Positions 39,944 through 48,119 of a stretch of DNA of 64,000 nucleotides are shown one piece after another. Made by a program: the position numbers and the translations under genes. Source of the stretch: Paraburkholderia tropica (GTDB taxonomy: Bacteria; Pseudomonadota; Gammaproteobacteria; Burkholderiales; Burkholderiaceae); contig NZ_CAJZAR010000060.1 of NCBI RefSeq assembly GCF_914484835.1, positions 1 to 64,000 of the forward strand, given 5' to 3'. Under the pieces are notes generated by a model. It saw only the letters and a program-made list of their open reading frames with translations. It had not been told where the DNA came from and did no database searches. How positions within the stretch are numbered: position 1 is the first letter of the stretch; every line of letters begins with the position of its first letter.

Positions 39944-42904
39944 GTGGCAGTTCCCGCCCTCTCGCCTGCACTCTCGTCCGATACCGGCGCGCCGCAAGAT
40001 GCCGCGCCCAACGCCTTCTGGCCGCTCTGGCCGCTGTCTTCGCCGCTGACCTCGCTGCCTTCACCGTTTCCTTCGCTCTCGTCAATTTCGCCGCTGTTCA
40101 CGCCGCTCGCCAATGCCTTCGCCGAATCGGCTGAAGCCGCGCAGACGGCGCTGAAGTCCGCCTTCGGGCCGGCGTTCGGCGCGGCCTTCGATCCCGCGCA
40201 GAACCCGCTGTTCGCACAGGCGCAACAGGCCGCGCAAGCCGTGAGCGCTGCTTCGGCGGGATCGGCGGCTTCAGCCATTGCGCCGATGCCCGCGATGCCG
40301 GCTCTGCCCGCCGCCGCGCCCGCCGCGATCCAGCCGCTCTACGACTACCTGTTCGACGCCTGGCAGCGCAGCGTGCTGTTCCTCGACGTGCTGCGCGAGC
40401 GCGGCAACCAGACCTACATGCACGAGAAAGCCGGCATGCCGCCGGTGCTCGCGTTCGACTACGACGTGATCGTCGACGGCCGCGAACTCGACGATCCCTG
40501 CAACTACGCACTCCTGCGCATCAAGCCGGAAGAAGGCGTGGAAACCGATCCGCGCATGCGGCCGTTCGTCGTGATCGATCCGCGCGCGGGCCACGGCCCC
40601 GGCATCGCGGGCTTCAAGATGGACAGCGAAGTGGGCATCGCGCTGCGCAAGGGCCATCCGTGCTACTTCGTGACGTTCTTCCCGGTGCCGACCGACACGC
40701 AGACGATCGAATCGGTCGGCAAGGCCGAGGCCGTGTTCCTGCAGAAAGTGCGCGAGCTGCACGCCGACGCCGACGGCCAGCCCTTCGTGATCGGCAACTG
40801 CCAGGGCGGCTGGGCGGCCGCGCTGCTGGCCGCGTCCGCGCCTTCGCTGGTCGGTCCGCTGATGCTCGCGGGCTCGCCGCTTTCGTACTGGGCCGGCGTG
40901 CGCGGCAAGAATCCGATGCGCTATTCGGGCGGCATGCTCGGCGGCTCGTGGATGTCCTCGCTGGCCGCCGATCTCGGCGACGGCCACTTCGACGGCGCGC
41001 ACCTCGTCACCAACTTCGAGAACCTCAATCCGTCGAACACGTTCTGGGGCAAGCTCTACAACCTCTACGCGAAGGTCGATACGGAGCGCGAGCGCTTCCT
41101 CGAATTCGAGCGCTGGTGGGGCGGCCACTTCCAGTTGAACCGCGCGGAAATCGACTGGATCGTGCAGAACCTGTTCGTCGGCAATCACCTCACGCGCAAC
41201 GAGGTCTACGCGAAGAACGCGCGCGCGCCCGTGGATCTGCGCAACATCCGCACGCCGATCATCGTGCTCGCTTCGTGGGGCGACAACATCACGCCGCCGC
41301 AACAGGCGCTGAACTGGATTCCCGATCTCTACGCGAGCGTGGACGAGATCGTCGCGAACGAGCAGGTGATCGTCTATTGCCTGCACGACAAGGTGGGGCA
41401 CCTCGGCATCTTCGTGTCGGCCAGCGTGGCGAATAAGGAGCACACCGAACTATTTTCGGCGCTCGATCTGATCGACGTGCTGCCGCCCGGACTCTACGAG
41501 GCGCGCATCACCGATTCGACGCCGGAAGCGGGCCGTCTCGAAGCGCTCGAAGGGCGTTACGAGATCCGCTTCGAGCGCCGCACCATCGACGATATTCTCG
41601 CGCTCGACGATGGCCGCGACGACGAGCAGCCGTTCGAGGTCGTGCGCCGTCTCGCGGAGAGCAATCAGCGTATTTACGATCTGTTCGTCTCGCCGACCGT
41701 GCGTGCGTCGAGCAATGCGCTGAGCGCGCATCTGCTGCGCGAGTCGCATCCGTCGCGTGTGGAGCGCAGCTTCTTCAGCGATGCGAATCCGGTGTTCGGC
41801 GCGCTGCCCGCCGTGGCCGACGCGGTGCGCGCGCATCGCAAGCCGGCGGATCGCGACAACCCGTTCACGCTGCTCGAAAAGCAGGTGTCGGCGAGCATCG
41901 AGGCCGTGTGGGATGCGTATCGCGACGCGCGCGACACGTGGACCGAACGCACCTTCTACGGCCTCTACACCGCGCCGTGGGTGCAGGCATGGGTGGGCGT
42001 CGCGCCGAACTTGCCGCTCGATCCGATCGCGCCGCCGCTCACGGCGCTGCGCAAGGAGCTCGCGCAGATGCGTCTGCGCGCGGCGCACGCGCACGTGCAC
42101 AAGGCGACGATGCTCGACGTGTTCATGCGCATCATGGCCTTTCTCGCCGACGAAATGCACGTGGTGCAGTACCGGCCGTTCCAGAAGATGCGCGATCTGG
42201 CGCGCGAGTATTTCGGCGATCGTCAGCCGAGCATCGCGGAACTCAAGGAAGCCGCGCGCCGCCAGGGCGCGATCGTGCAGCTCGACGCGCAGGCCGCGAT
42301 CGACGCGCTGCCGGATCTCGTGCCCGAGGCGCGTGCGCGTCGGCTGCTGATGTCGGCGGTGTATCAGGTCGCGAGTGCGTCGGGTCCGCTCGAAGGCGAG
42401 CGTGCGGAGCGTTTCGCCGAAGTGCAGCGCGTGCTCGGGCTGGAGCCGGGCAGCGAGAAGGAGCCGCTGCCGCCGCCGCCGAGCGGCGGCAGTGCGAGCG
42501 GTGGCGCGGGTGGCTCGGGTGGTGTGAGCAGTGGTTCAGGCTCGTCGACGTCGACGACGGGCGGCGCGCCGGTGAAGGCTTCGGCCGAGGTGCATGAGGC
42601 GCATGAAGCACACGAAGTACCGAAGGACGAAGCCAAACCCGCCGCCGCGAAACCGCGCCGCGCGCCGAACGCGAAAGTGAAGGCGGCCGTCGAAGCCGCG
42701 GTGCAGGCCGTCGAGGCGCCCGAGGCGAAGCCGTCCGCCAAGACCGCCACGAAGACCGCCGCGAAAGCGGCGGCCAAACCCGCGGCGAAAACGGCGGCCA
42801 AAACCGCCGCGCGCCGCGCCCGTCCCGCGAGCGCGCCCGTTGCCACGCGCACGGCGCGTCCGGCTGCGGGACGCCGCCGCGCGGCACGGTCCGCGGGCGA
42901 GTGA
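39944..42904 (+). CDS. DUF3141 protein, PHA-synthase-like alpha/beta hydrolase with Lys/Ala-rich tail
   Basis: This 986-residue protein has a Ser/Ala/Pro-rich N-terminus and a helical region. An alpha/beta hydrolase core related to class I PhaC follows. Nucleophile Cys is in IGNCQGGWAAALL (about residue 286), an Asp in SWGDNITPP (about 446) and a His in HDKVGHLGIF (about 485); PHA synthases use the same Cys-Asp-His set. A long helical C-terminal domain follows. The last 95 residues are Lys/Ala/Pro repeats (KTATKTAAKAAAKPAAKTAAK-like) resembling histone H1 or PhaF tails. The GTG at 39944 follows AAAGGAG. Neighbours pta-ackA and fabI suggest a role in acyl-CoA or polyester metabolism; the reaction is unknown. 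Confidence 0.85.
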   Translation: MAVPALSPALSSDTGAPQDAAPNAFWPLWPLSSPLTSLPSPFPSLSSISPLFTPLANAFAESAEAAQTALKSAFGPAFGAAFDPAQNPLFAQAQQAAQAVSAASAGSAASAIAPMPAMPALPAAAPAAIQPLYDYLFDAWQRSVLFLDVLRERGNQTYMHEKAGMPPVLAFDYDVIVDGRELDDPCNYALLRIKPEEGVETDPRMRPFVVIDPRAGHGPGIAGFKMDSEVGIALRKGHPCYFVTFFPVPTDTQTIESVGKAEAVFLQKVRELHADADGQPFVIGNCQGGWAAALLAASAPSLVGPLMLAGSPLSYWAGVRGKNPMRYSGGMLGGSWMSSLAADLGDGHFDGAHLVTNFENLNPSNTFWGKLYNLYAKVDTERERFLEFERWWGGHFQLNRAEIDWIVQNLFVGNHLTRNEVYAKNARAPVDLRNIRTPIIVLASWGDNITPPQQALNWIPDLYASVDEIVANEQVIVYCLHDKVGHLGIFVSASVANKEHTELFSALDLIDVLPPGLYEARITDSTPEAGRLEALEGRYEIRFERRTIDDILALDDGRDDEQPFEVVRRLAESNQRIYDLFVSPTVRASSNALSAHLLRESHPSRVERSFFSDANPVFGALPAVADAVRAHRKPADRDNPFTLLEKQVSASIEAVWDAYRDARDTWTERTFYGLYTAPWVQAWVGVAPNLPLDPIAPPLTALRKELAQMRLRAAHAHVHKATMLDVFMRIMAFLADEMHVVQYRPFQKMRDLAREYFGDRQPSIAELKEAARRQGAIVQLDAQAAIDALPDLVPEARARRLLMSAVYQVASASGPLEGERAERFAEVQRVLGLEPGSEKEPLPPPPSGGSASGGAGGSGGVSSGSGSSTSTTGGAPVKASAEVHEAHEAHEVPKDEAKPAAAKPRRAPNAKVKAAVEAAVQAVEAPEAKPSAKTATKTAAKAAAKPAAKTAAKTAARRARPASAPVATRTARPAAGRRRAARSAGE

Positions 42905-43100
42905 AGCCGATAGATAGCGCGAGATCATCCGCGACGACGCGCGGCGCGTGCATGAAGGCGCGCCGCGCGTGAGTTTGTCACCGCGCTTATCGGCGTGTTT
43001 GCACGCCCGTTTATCCGCGAATTTACCCACGAATTTCCGCACTGAGCCGTCCCCGAACCCTGCGGTGAAATCCGCCGCGACATCACCAGCGAGGTCCGTC

Positions 43101-43880
43101 ATGCACCCACTTCCCGACCGGCCGCTCGCCGGCATGCGCGCGCTCGTGACGGGCGTCGCGAACGCCGAATCGATCGCGTGGGGCTGCGCGCGCGCGTTCG
43201 CCGAACTCGGCGCCGAACTTGCGCTCACCTATCTCAACGACAAGGCGAAGCCCTACGTCGAACCGCTCGCGCAGGAACTCGGCGCGACGCTGCTGCTGCC
43301 GCTCAACGTCGAGGACGACGCGCAACTCGACACCGTATTCGAGACCGTGCGCGAGCAGTGGGGCTCGCTCGACATCGCGCTGCATTCCATCGCCTATGCG
43401 CCGAAGGCCGATCTGCAAGGCGGTCTGCTCGATTCGTCGGCGCAAGGTTTCGCGTATGCGATGGATGTGTCGTGCCATTCGTTCATCAGGATGGCTAAAC
43501 GTGCCGCGCCGCTGATGCCGCGTGGCGGCACGCTGTTCGCCATGAGCTACGACGGCGCGAATCGCGTCGTGCCCAACTACAACCTGATGGGGCCGGTGAA
43601 GGCGGCGCTCGAAGCGTCGTGCCGCTATCTCGCGTACGAACTCGGCCCGCTGGGCATCCGCGTGCATGCGGTGTCGCCGGGACCGCTCAAGACGCGCGCG
43701 GCGTCGGGGCTGCCCGACTTCGACCGCATGCTCGCCGAAGCGGTCGAGCGCGCGCCGCTCGGCGAACTCGTCGACATCATGGATGTGGGCTACGCCACGG
43801 CGTATCTCGCGACGCGTTACGCGCGGCGGCTGACCGGCAACACGGTGTATGTCGACGGCGGCGCGCACATCATGGCGTGA
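43101..43880 (+). CDS. fabI: Enoyl-[acyl-carrier-protein] reductase, FabI family
   Basis: This 259-residue SDR-fold enzyme matches FabI. VTGVANAESIAWGCARAFAELGAEL binds NAD(P)H. HSIAYAP lies at 95-101. The catalytic pattern is Tyr150, then Tyr160-x6-Lys167 (NYNLMGPVKAALE). AVSPGPLKTRAASGLPDFD follows, and the enzyme ends TVYVDGGAHIMA. It reduces trans-2-enoyl-ACP in the last step of fatty acid elongation. It is probably a second, specialised copy because it sits downstream of DUF3141 (196-bp gap) rather than in a fab locus. The ATG at 43101 has GAGG upstream. Confidence 0.92.
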   Translation: MHPLPDRPLAGMRALVTGVANAESIAWGCARAFAELGAELALTYLNDKAKPYVEPLAQELGATLLLPLNVEDDAQLDTVFETVREQWGSLDIALHSIAYAPKADLQGGLLDSSAQGFAYAMDVSCHSFIRMAKRAAPLMPRGGTLFAMSYDGANRVVPNYNLMGPVKAALEASCRYLAYELGPLGIRVHAVSPGPLKTRAASGLPDFDRMLAEAVERAPLGELVDIMDVGYATAYLATRYARRLTGNTVYVDGGAHIMA

Positions 43881-44021
43881 GCTTCACGCGCTTGCTTGCC
43901 GCTCACCTGGGATACGACAATGCCTCGCGATTTGCGAGGCGTTGTCGTTTGCGGCGCGTGAGTCGTGTGCGTGAGTCATCTGCGTGAGCCGTCTACGCGA
44001 GACGGCGCTCACGCGGCAGGA

Positions 44022-44321
44022 TTACCAGCGGCGATAGCCGTCGTCGCGGCCATAGTCGCCACGGCGGTCGCTGCCCCAATGACGATCGTGCCAGCGATGA
44101 TCTTCCCAACGGCGATCGCCCCAGCGACGATCGTCCCAACGGCGGTCGTCGTGCCAGCCGACATAGGTCGGCGCTGCATAGACCGGCGCGGGCGCGGCAT
44201 ACACGGGCACGGGTGCGCCGATGGCGAGGCCGACCGAGACGCCGGCCATGGCGGTCTGCGAAACGGCAAGGATCGTGACACCGGCGCCCAGGGCGGCAAT
44301 CAGCTTCGTCTTCGTGTTCAT
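44022..44321 (-). CDS. Exported small protein with D/R/W repeats
   Basis: This 99-residue protein has a signal peptide (KLIAALGAGVTILAVSQTAMA, then GVSVGL). Next comes a Pro/Ala/Val stretch with repeated PVYAAP, then a repetitive C-terminus of five or six WDDRR-like units (HDDRRWDDRRWGDRRWEDHR). The tail ends in DYGRDDGYRRW. This organisation is seen in small burkholderial envelope proteins of unknown function with PXPV and Trp-rich repeats. It should be periplasmic. AAGGAGA lies before the ATG at 44321. Charged-aromatic repeats could bind polyanions or metals, but that is a guess. Confidence 0.8.
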   Translation of the reverse strand: MNTKTKLIAALGAGVTILAVSQTAMAGVSVGLAIGAPVPVYAAPAPVYAAPTYVGWHDDRRWDDRRWGDRRWEDHRWHDRHWGSDRRGDYGRDDGYRRW

Positions 44322-44679
44322 TCGAGTCTCCTTCGCTGGATGAATGGACGACTCCAATCTAGCCCGCCGCGCGCCGCCGAAAATTACGAACCTGCAACAA
44401 TCGTCTCGGCTTTGACAGCGCGATGAAAGGGCGCAAGCCGCACCTCGCATTCGCCAAAGCCCAATGGTGACGGGCTTTGCGGGTGATCGGGCGGAACCTG
44501 CCAGGCGATTTTTGAAGGTGCGGATCACGCAAATTGTTGCGTCTTTACCGCTTCGTAACGTGGGCGGCGCGCAGGCGCACGCAAAAAAGCCGGGGACTTG
44601 CCCCGGCTTTTTTCCATCGCACGGCCAGCTTGCCGCGCGGTTCGTGCGTTTCGAATGCTTCGAGCGGCCTGGCCGCCGC
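44322..44679. other. Intergenic region of 358 bp
   Basis: It holds the promoter of the small exported protein near 44340-44420 and the terminator of the binding-protein gene at 44583-44613. Nothing else is recognised. Confidence 0.4.
44583..44613. terminator. Bidirectional terminator downstream of the peptide-binding protein
   Basis: A GCCGGGG/CCCCGGC stem with ACTTG loop is flanked by A6 and T6. It can end the minus-strand binding-protein transcript. Confidence 0.92.
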
Positions 44680-46284
44680 TTACTGCACGGTCACCGCGCC
44701 GAAGTTCTGGCGGCCGAACGGGCTCACCTGATAGCCGTTCACGTTCGCGCGCGTGATTGCCGCCGCGGTCGGATAGCCGAGCGGAATCCACAGCGCCTGA
44801 TCGTGGATGATCTTCTGCGCGCTCTCGTAGAGCTTGGTGCGCTTCGCCTGATCGGCGGTCGCCTTGCCGTCGGCGATCAGCTTGTCGAGCTGCGGATCGC
44901 AGAAACGCGCGAAGTTGATGCCCGACTGCACGGCGTTGCAGCTAAAGAGCGGCGAGAGGTAATTGTCCGGGTCGCCGTTGTCGCCGGCCCAGCCCATGAA
45001 CAGCGTGTCGTGCTGACCCTGCTTGGCTTCCTTGATCAGCTCGCCCCACTCGATCACCTTGATCTCCGCCTTCACGCCGATCTTCGCGAAATCGGCTTGC
45101 AGCAGTTCGGCGCCCGCGCGCGGATTCGGATTGAGCACGCTGCCGTTCGGACGCACCCAGATCGTCGTCGAGAAGCCGTTGGGCACGCCCGCCTGGGCGA
45201 GCAGCGCCTTGGCCTTGGCGATGTCGTGCGGATACGGCTGGATCGCCTTGTCGTAGCCCCAGGTGATGGGCGGCCACGGATTGGTCGCGGGCGTGGCCGT
45301 GTTGTCGAACACCGTCTTCAGATACGTCGTGCGGTCGAACGCCATGTTCAGCGCCTGACGCACCTTCGGATTGTCGAGCGGCTTCTTCTGCGTGTTGAGC
45401 GCGACGAAGGCCGTCATGAAGGCGGGCGTCTGCACGACCTTGAGCGCCTTGTCGCTTTTCGCGTCGGCGACATCCTGCGGCTTGGGCGAGAGCGCGATCT
45501 GGCATTCGCCGGCCTTCACCTTCTGCGCGCGCACGGCGGCGTCGGGCGTGATCGCGTAGATCAGGCGGTCGACCTTCGGCTTCGGCCCCCAGTAGGACGG
45601 ATTCAGGTCGTAGCGGATCACCGCGTCCTTCGTGTAGCTCTTGAGCTGGAACGGGCCGGTGCCGACCGGCTTCGCGTTCAGGTCGAGCGGCTTGCCCGCC
45701 TTGAGCAGCTGATCGGCGTATTCGGACGAGTAGATGGACGCGAAGCCCATCGTGAGGATCGAGAGGAAGGTGGCGTTCGGCTCGTTCAGTTCGAACTTGA
45801 CCGTGTTCGCATCGACCTTGTTGACCGACTTGATCAGCTTGGGCAGGCCCATCGACTGCGCGTGCGGGAAGCCGCTCGGGCCGGCCACCTTGTGCCATGC
45901 GTTATTGGCGTCGAGCATGCGCTCGAAGGTGAAGACGACGTCGTCGGCGTTCAGCGTGTGCGTGGGCTTGAACCATTCGGTCGTCTGGAACTGCACGTTC
46001 GGGCGCAGATGGAACGTGTAGGTGAGGCCGTCGGCGCTCACGTCCCACGACTGCGCGAGCGCGGGCACGACCTTCTTCTGCGCTTCGTCGTAATTGACGA
46101 GCGAGTTGAAGATCACGTCGGCGGAGGCGTTGGTCGTCACGAGCGAGTTGAACTGCACGACGTCGAAGCCGTCCGGGCTCGACTCGGTGCAGACCGTGAG
46201 CGGTTTCGCGAGCGCGGGCGTGGCCGCGCAGGCCAGCGCGCACAGGGCGGCCGCGAGCACGGGGGCGGGCGAGGTGAAGCGCAT
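44680..46284 (-). CDS. ABC transporter substrate-binding protein, dipeptide/oligopeptide type (DppA-like)
   Basis: This 534-residue periplasmic protein has a signal peptide (VLAAALCALACAATPALA, cleaved before KPLTVCTESSPDGFDVVQ). It carries the SBP family-5 pattern: LAQSWDVSADGLTYTFHLRPNVQF, LNADDVVFTFERMLD, GTGPFQLKSYTKD, VRQALNMAFDRTTYLKTVF, TLFMGWAGDNGDPDNYLSPLF, and the Cys pair spanning SCNAVQSGINFARFC. The last two strongly resemble DppA, which binds dipeptides and sometimes haem or delta-aminolevulinate. GGAGA precedes the ATG at 46284. No permease or ATPase genes adjoin, so the transporter partners are elsewhere. The palindromic repeat at 46378 lies just upstream. Confidence 0.92.
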   Translation of the reverse strand: MRFTSPAPVLAAALCALACAATPALAKPLTVCTESSPDGFDVVQFNSLVTTNASADVIFNSLVNYDEAQKKVVPALAQSWDVSADGLTYTFHLRPNVQFQTTEWFKPTHTLNADDVVFTFERMLDANNAWHKVAGPSGFPHAQSMGLPKLIKSVNKVDANTVKFELNEPNATFLSILTMGFASIYSSEYADQLLKAGKPLDLNAKPVGTGPFQLKSYTKDAVIRYDLNPSYWGPKPKVDRLIYAITPDAAVRAQKVKAGECQIALSPKPQDVADAKSDKALKVVQTPAFMTAFVALNTQKKPLDNPKVRQALNMAFDRTTYLKTVFDNTATPATNPWPPITWGYDKAIQPYPHDIAKAKALLAQAGVPNGFSTTIWVRPNGSVLNPNPRAGAELLQADFAKIGVKAEIKVIEWGELIKEAKQGQHDTLFMGWAGDNGDPDNYLSPLFSCNAVQSGINFARFCDPQLDKLIADGKATADQAKRTKLYESAQKIIHDQALWIPLGYPTAAAITRANVNGYQVSPFGRQNFGAVTVQ

Positions 46285-46377
46285 GGAATCTCCGTTTTGC
46301 CAGGGTCTTGCCGTTGGTGTGCGGGCCGGGTTGCCGCGTGGCGAGAGGGCCCGATCGGGGAAGCTTATCGCAGTTAG

Positions 46378-46490
46378 CCCCCCCGCGATCGGCAGGCCGA
46401 TCGCACCCCCCCACGAGTGGGGGGGTGATCGCCCCCCCCGCGATCGGCGGGCCGATCGCACCCCCCCACAAGTGGGGGGGCTGGGGGGGG
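46378..46490. repeat. Two tandem 55-bp palindromic units with C/G homopolymer runs
   Basis: Each unit has three parts: a run of seven or eight C; the palindrome GCGATCGGC-NN-GCCGATCGC (46385-46404 and 46440-46459); and CCCCCCCAC-NN-GTGGGGGGG (46406-46425 and 46461-46480). The units are 55 bp apart and differ at few positions. The right end adds G8 after a CT, up to the stop codon of the SDR gene. Such elements can fold into double hairpins, act as transcription barriers, or be binding sites. The homopolymers are prone to length change. It lies between the divergent-side start of the binding protein and the 3' end of the SDR gene. Confidence 0.85.
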
Positions 46491-47261
46491 CTACTGAGCA
46501 GTACGCGGCTTGCGCGGCGCGCGCTCGAAAGCGCGGTCATACAGCCAGCGCGGCAGCGCGCCGAGCAGCGCGGCGACCACGCGCATCGGCCACGGGAACA
46601 CGGCGAAGGCGCGCCCGCGCGCGATGGCGTCGGCGGCGCGCGTGGCGAAGCGGTCGGCGTCCATCAGGAACGGCATGCGGTACGGGTTCTTCGCGGTCAT
46701 CGGCGTACGGATGTAGCCGGGCGCGATGGTGACCACAGGCACCTTGAACGGGCGCATCTCCACGCGCAGCGCTTCGAGATAGGCGAACGCCGCGGCCTTC
46801 GACGCGCTGTACGCGCCCGAGCCCGGCAGCCCCCGCACGCCCGCCACGCTCGCGATGCCCACGAGCGTGCCGCGCCGCGTCTGCGCCATGGTTTGCGCGA
46901 ACGGCTCGAAGGTGGCGACCATGCCGAAGTAGTTCGTATCCATCACGTCGCGGAACGTGGCGAGCTCGCCTTCGCCCGTGAGCGCACCGCGGCTCACGCC
47001 CGCGTTGGCGATCACGATGTCGGGCATGCCGTGTTCGGCGATGAACGCGCGCGCGGCGGCGGCGAGCGCATCGGCGTCGCGCACGTCGGCGGGATAGATC
47101 GAGATGGGGTGCTGCGGATGAGCCTGGAGAAACGCCTCGAGCGCGTCGGCGCGGCGCGCGACGAGCCCGAGGATGGCGCCGCGCCGCGCGTATTCGGCGG
47201 CGAGAGCGGCGCCGATGCCGCTCGACGCGCCGGTGATGAAAACCTTGAGCGGGTGTGTCAT
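46491..47261 (-). CDS. Short-chain dehydrogenase/reductase
   Basis: This 256-residue SDR has the NAD(P) motif VFITGASSGIGAALAAEYA, the NAG stretch in VIANAGVSRG, a Ser in ASVAGVRG and the catalytic YSASKAAAF. The PGYIRTPMT loop follows. The C-terminal 50 residues contain a hydrophobic FPWPMRVVAALLGALPRWLYD segment suggesting membrane association, as in several SDRs next to dsbA in Burkholderia. Substrate unknown. The ATG at 47261 was used; a GTG at 47279 would overlap the dsbA stop by 4 bp and add six residues, a real alternative. It follows dsbA directly and is probably co-transcribed. Confidence 0.9.
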   Translation of the reverse strand: MTHPLKVFITGASSGIGAALAAEYARRGAILGLVARRADALEAFLQAHPQHPISIYPADVRDADALAAAARAFIAEHGMPDIVIANAGVSRGALTGEGELATFRDVMDTNYFGMVATFEPFAQTMAQTRRGTLVGIASVAGVRGLPGSGAYSASKAAAFAYLEALRVEMRPFKVPVVTIAPGYIRTPMTAKNPYRMPFLMDADRFATRAADAIARGRAFAVFPWPMRVVAALLGALPRWLYDRAFERAPRKPRTAQ

Positions 47262-47275
47262 GCCGGCGCGCGCGC

Positions 47276-47929
47276 TCACATCTTCTTCGCGCGGATCTGC
47301 GAAACGATGAAGTCCATGACCTGCAGCGTGTCCGGCAGCGCCTTGTCTTCCGTCGATTGCATCAGCGCCGGGCCGGTTTCGTACTTGCCCTGGATCGCGA
47401 TGGTCGGCACGCCGTCGATCTTGTACGCGTCGAGCATGGCCTTGTCGCGCTGGAGCGCGCTCTGCGTCGAGAACGAGTTGTACGCGTCCATGTACTTCTT
47501 CGGATCGACGCCTTGCGTGGCGAGGAACTTCTGCTGGTCTTCCGGCGTGAGCAGGTAGTTCTTGTTCACGTGGATTTCATGGAACACGGCGGGCGTGAGC
47601 TTCTGCGCGAGGCCGAGCGCGTCGAGCGCGTAGTACATCTTCGAATGCGGGACGAAATCGTCACGGAAGGCAACCGGCACGCGTTTGAACACGACGTCCG
47701 GGCCCTGCTTCTTGATCCACGATTCGAGGTACGGGTCGAACGCGTTGCAGTGCGGGCAGCCGTACCAGAAGAATTCGATCACTTCGATCTTGCCCGCGGG
47801 CACGTCGAGCGGCTGCGGCGCCTTGAGCACCGTGTAGTCCTTGCTGGCGACCGGCGCGGCAGGCGAGGCGTGCGCGGCGCCGGCGATCATGGAGAGCGAG
47901 AGCAGGAGCGATCCGAGAATGCGTTTCAT
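47276..47929 (-). CDS. dsbA: Thiol:disulfide interchange protein DsbA
   Basis: This 217-residue periplasmic oxidase has a signal peptide (LGSLLLSLSMIAGAAHA, cleaved before SPAAP). The thioredoxin-fold active site is C58-P-H-C61 in FFWYGCPHCNAFDP, and the cis-Pro loop is GVPTIAIQGKY. It introduces disulfides into exported proteins, being reoxidised by DsbB. An in-frame GTG/ATG further upstream (47944) is possible, but the ATG at 47929 gives a canonical signal peptide. It lies 190 bp after the SPOR gene and just before the SDR gene on the same strand. Confidence 0.95.
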   Translation of the reverse strand: MKRILGSLLLSLSMIAGAAHASPAAPVASKDYTVLKAPQPLDVPAGKIEVIEFFWYGCPHCNAFDPYLESWIKKQGPDVVFKRVPVAFRDDFVPHSKMYYALDALGLAQKLTPAVFHEIHVNKNYLLTPEDQQKFLATQGVDPKKYMDAYNSFSTQSALQRDKAMLDAYKIDGVPTIAIQGKYETGPALMQSTEDKALPDTLQVMDFIVSQIRAKKM

Positions 47930-48119
47930 AGCGTGTTGTTCCACTGGACGAGGCCGGCGGCGTCCGGCCCGATGGGTGCGGCGCGCTGGCTGCGCGCGGC
48001 CGCGGCGTTACTGGATGAGATCGCGCCGCGGGCTGCGCGCTCCGCCACCGACGCTTGCGCACACAACGGTGCGGACGGCGCGGGGGACGGGGCGCGCGGC
48101 GACGCGGCGCGGACGGCGG

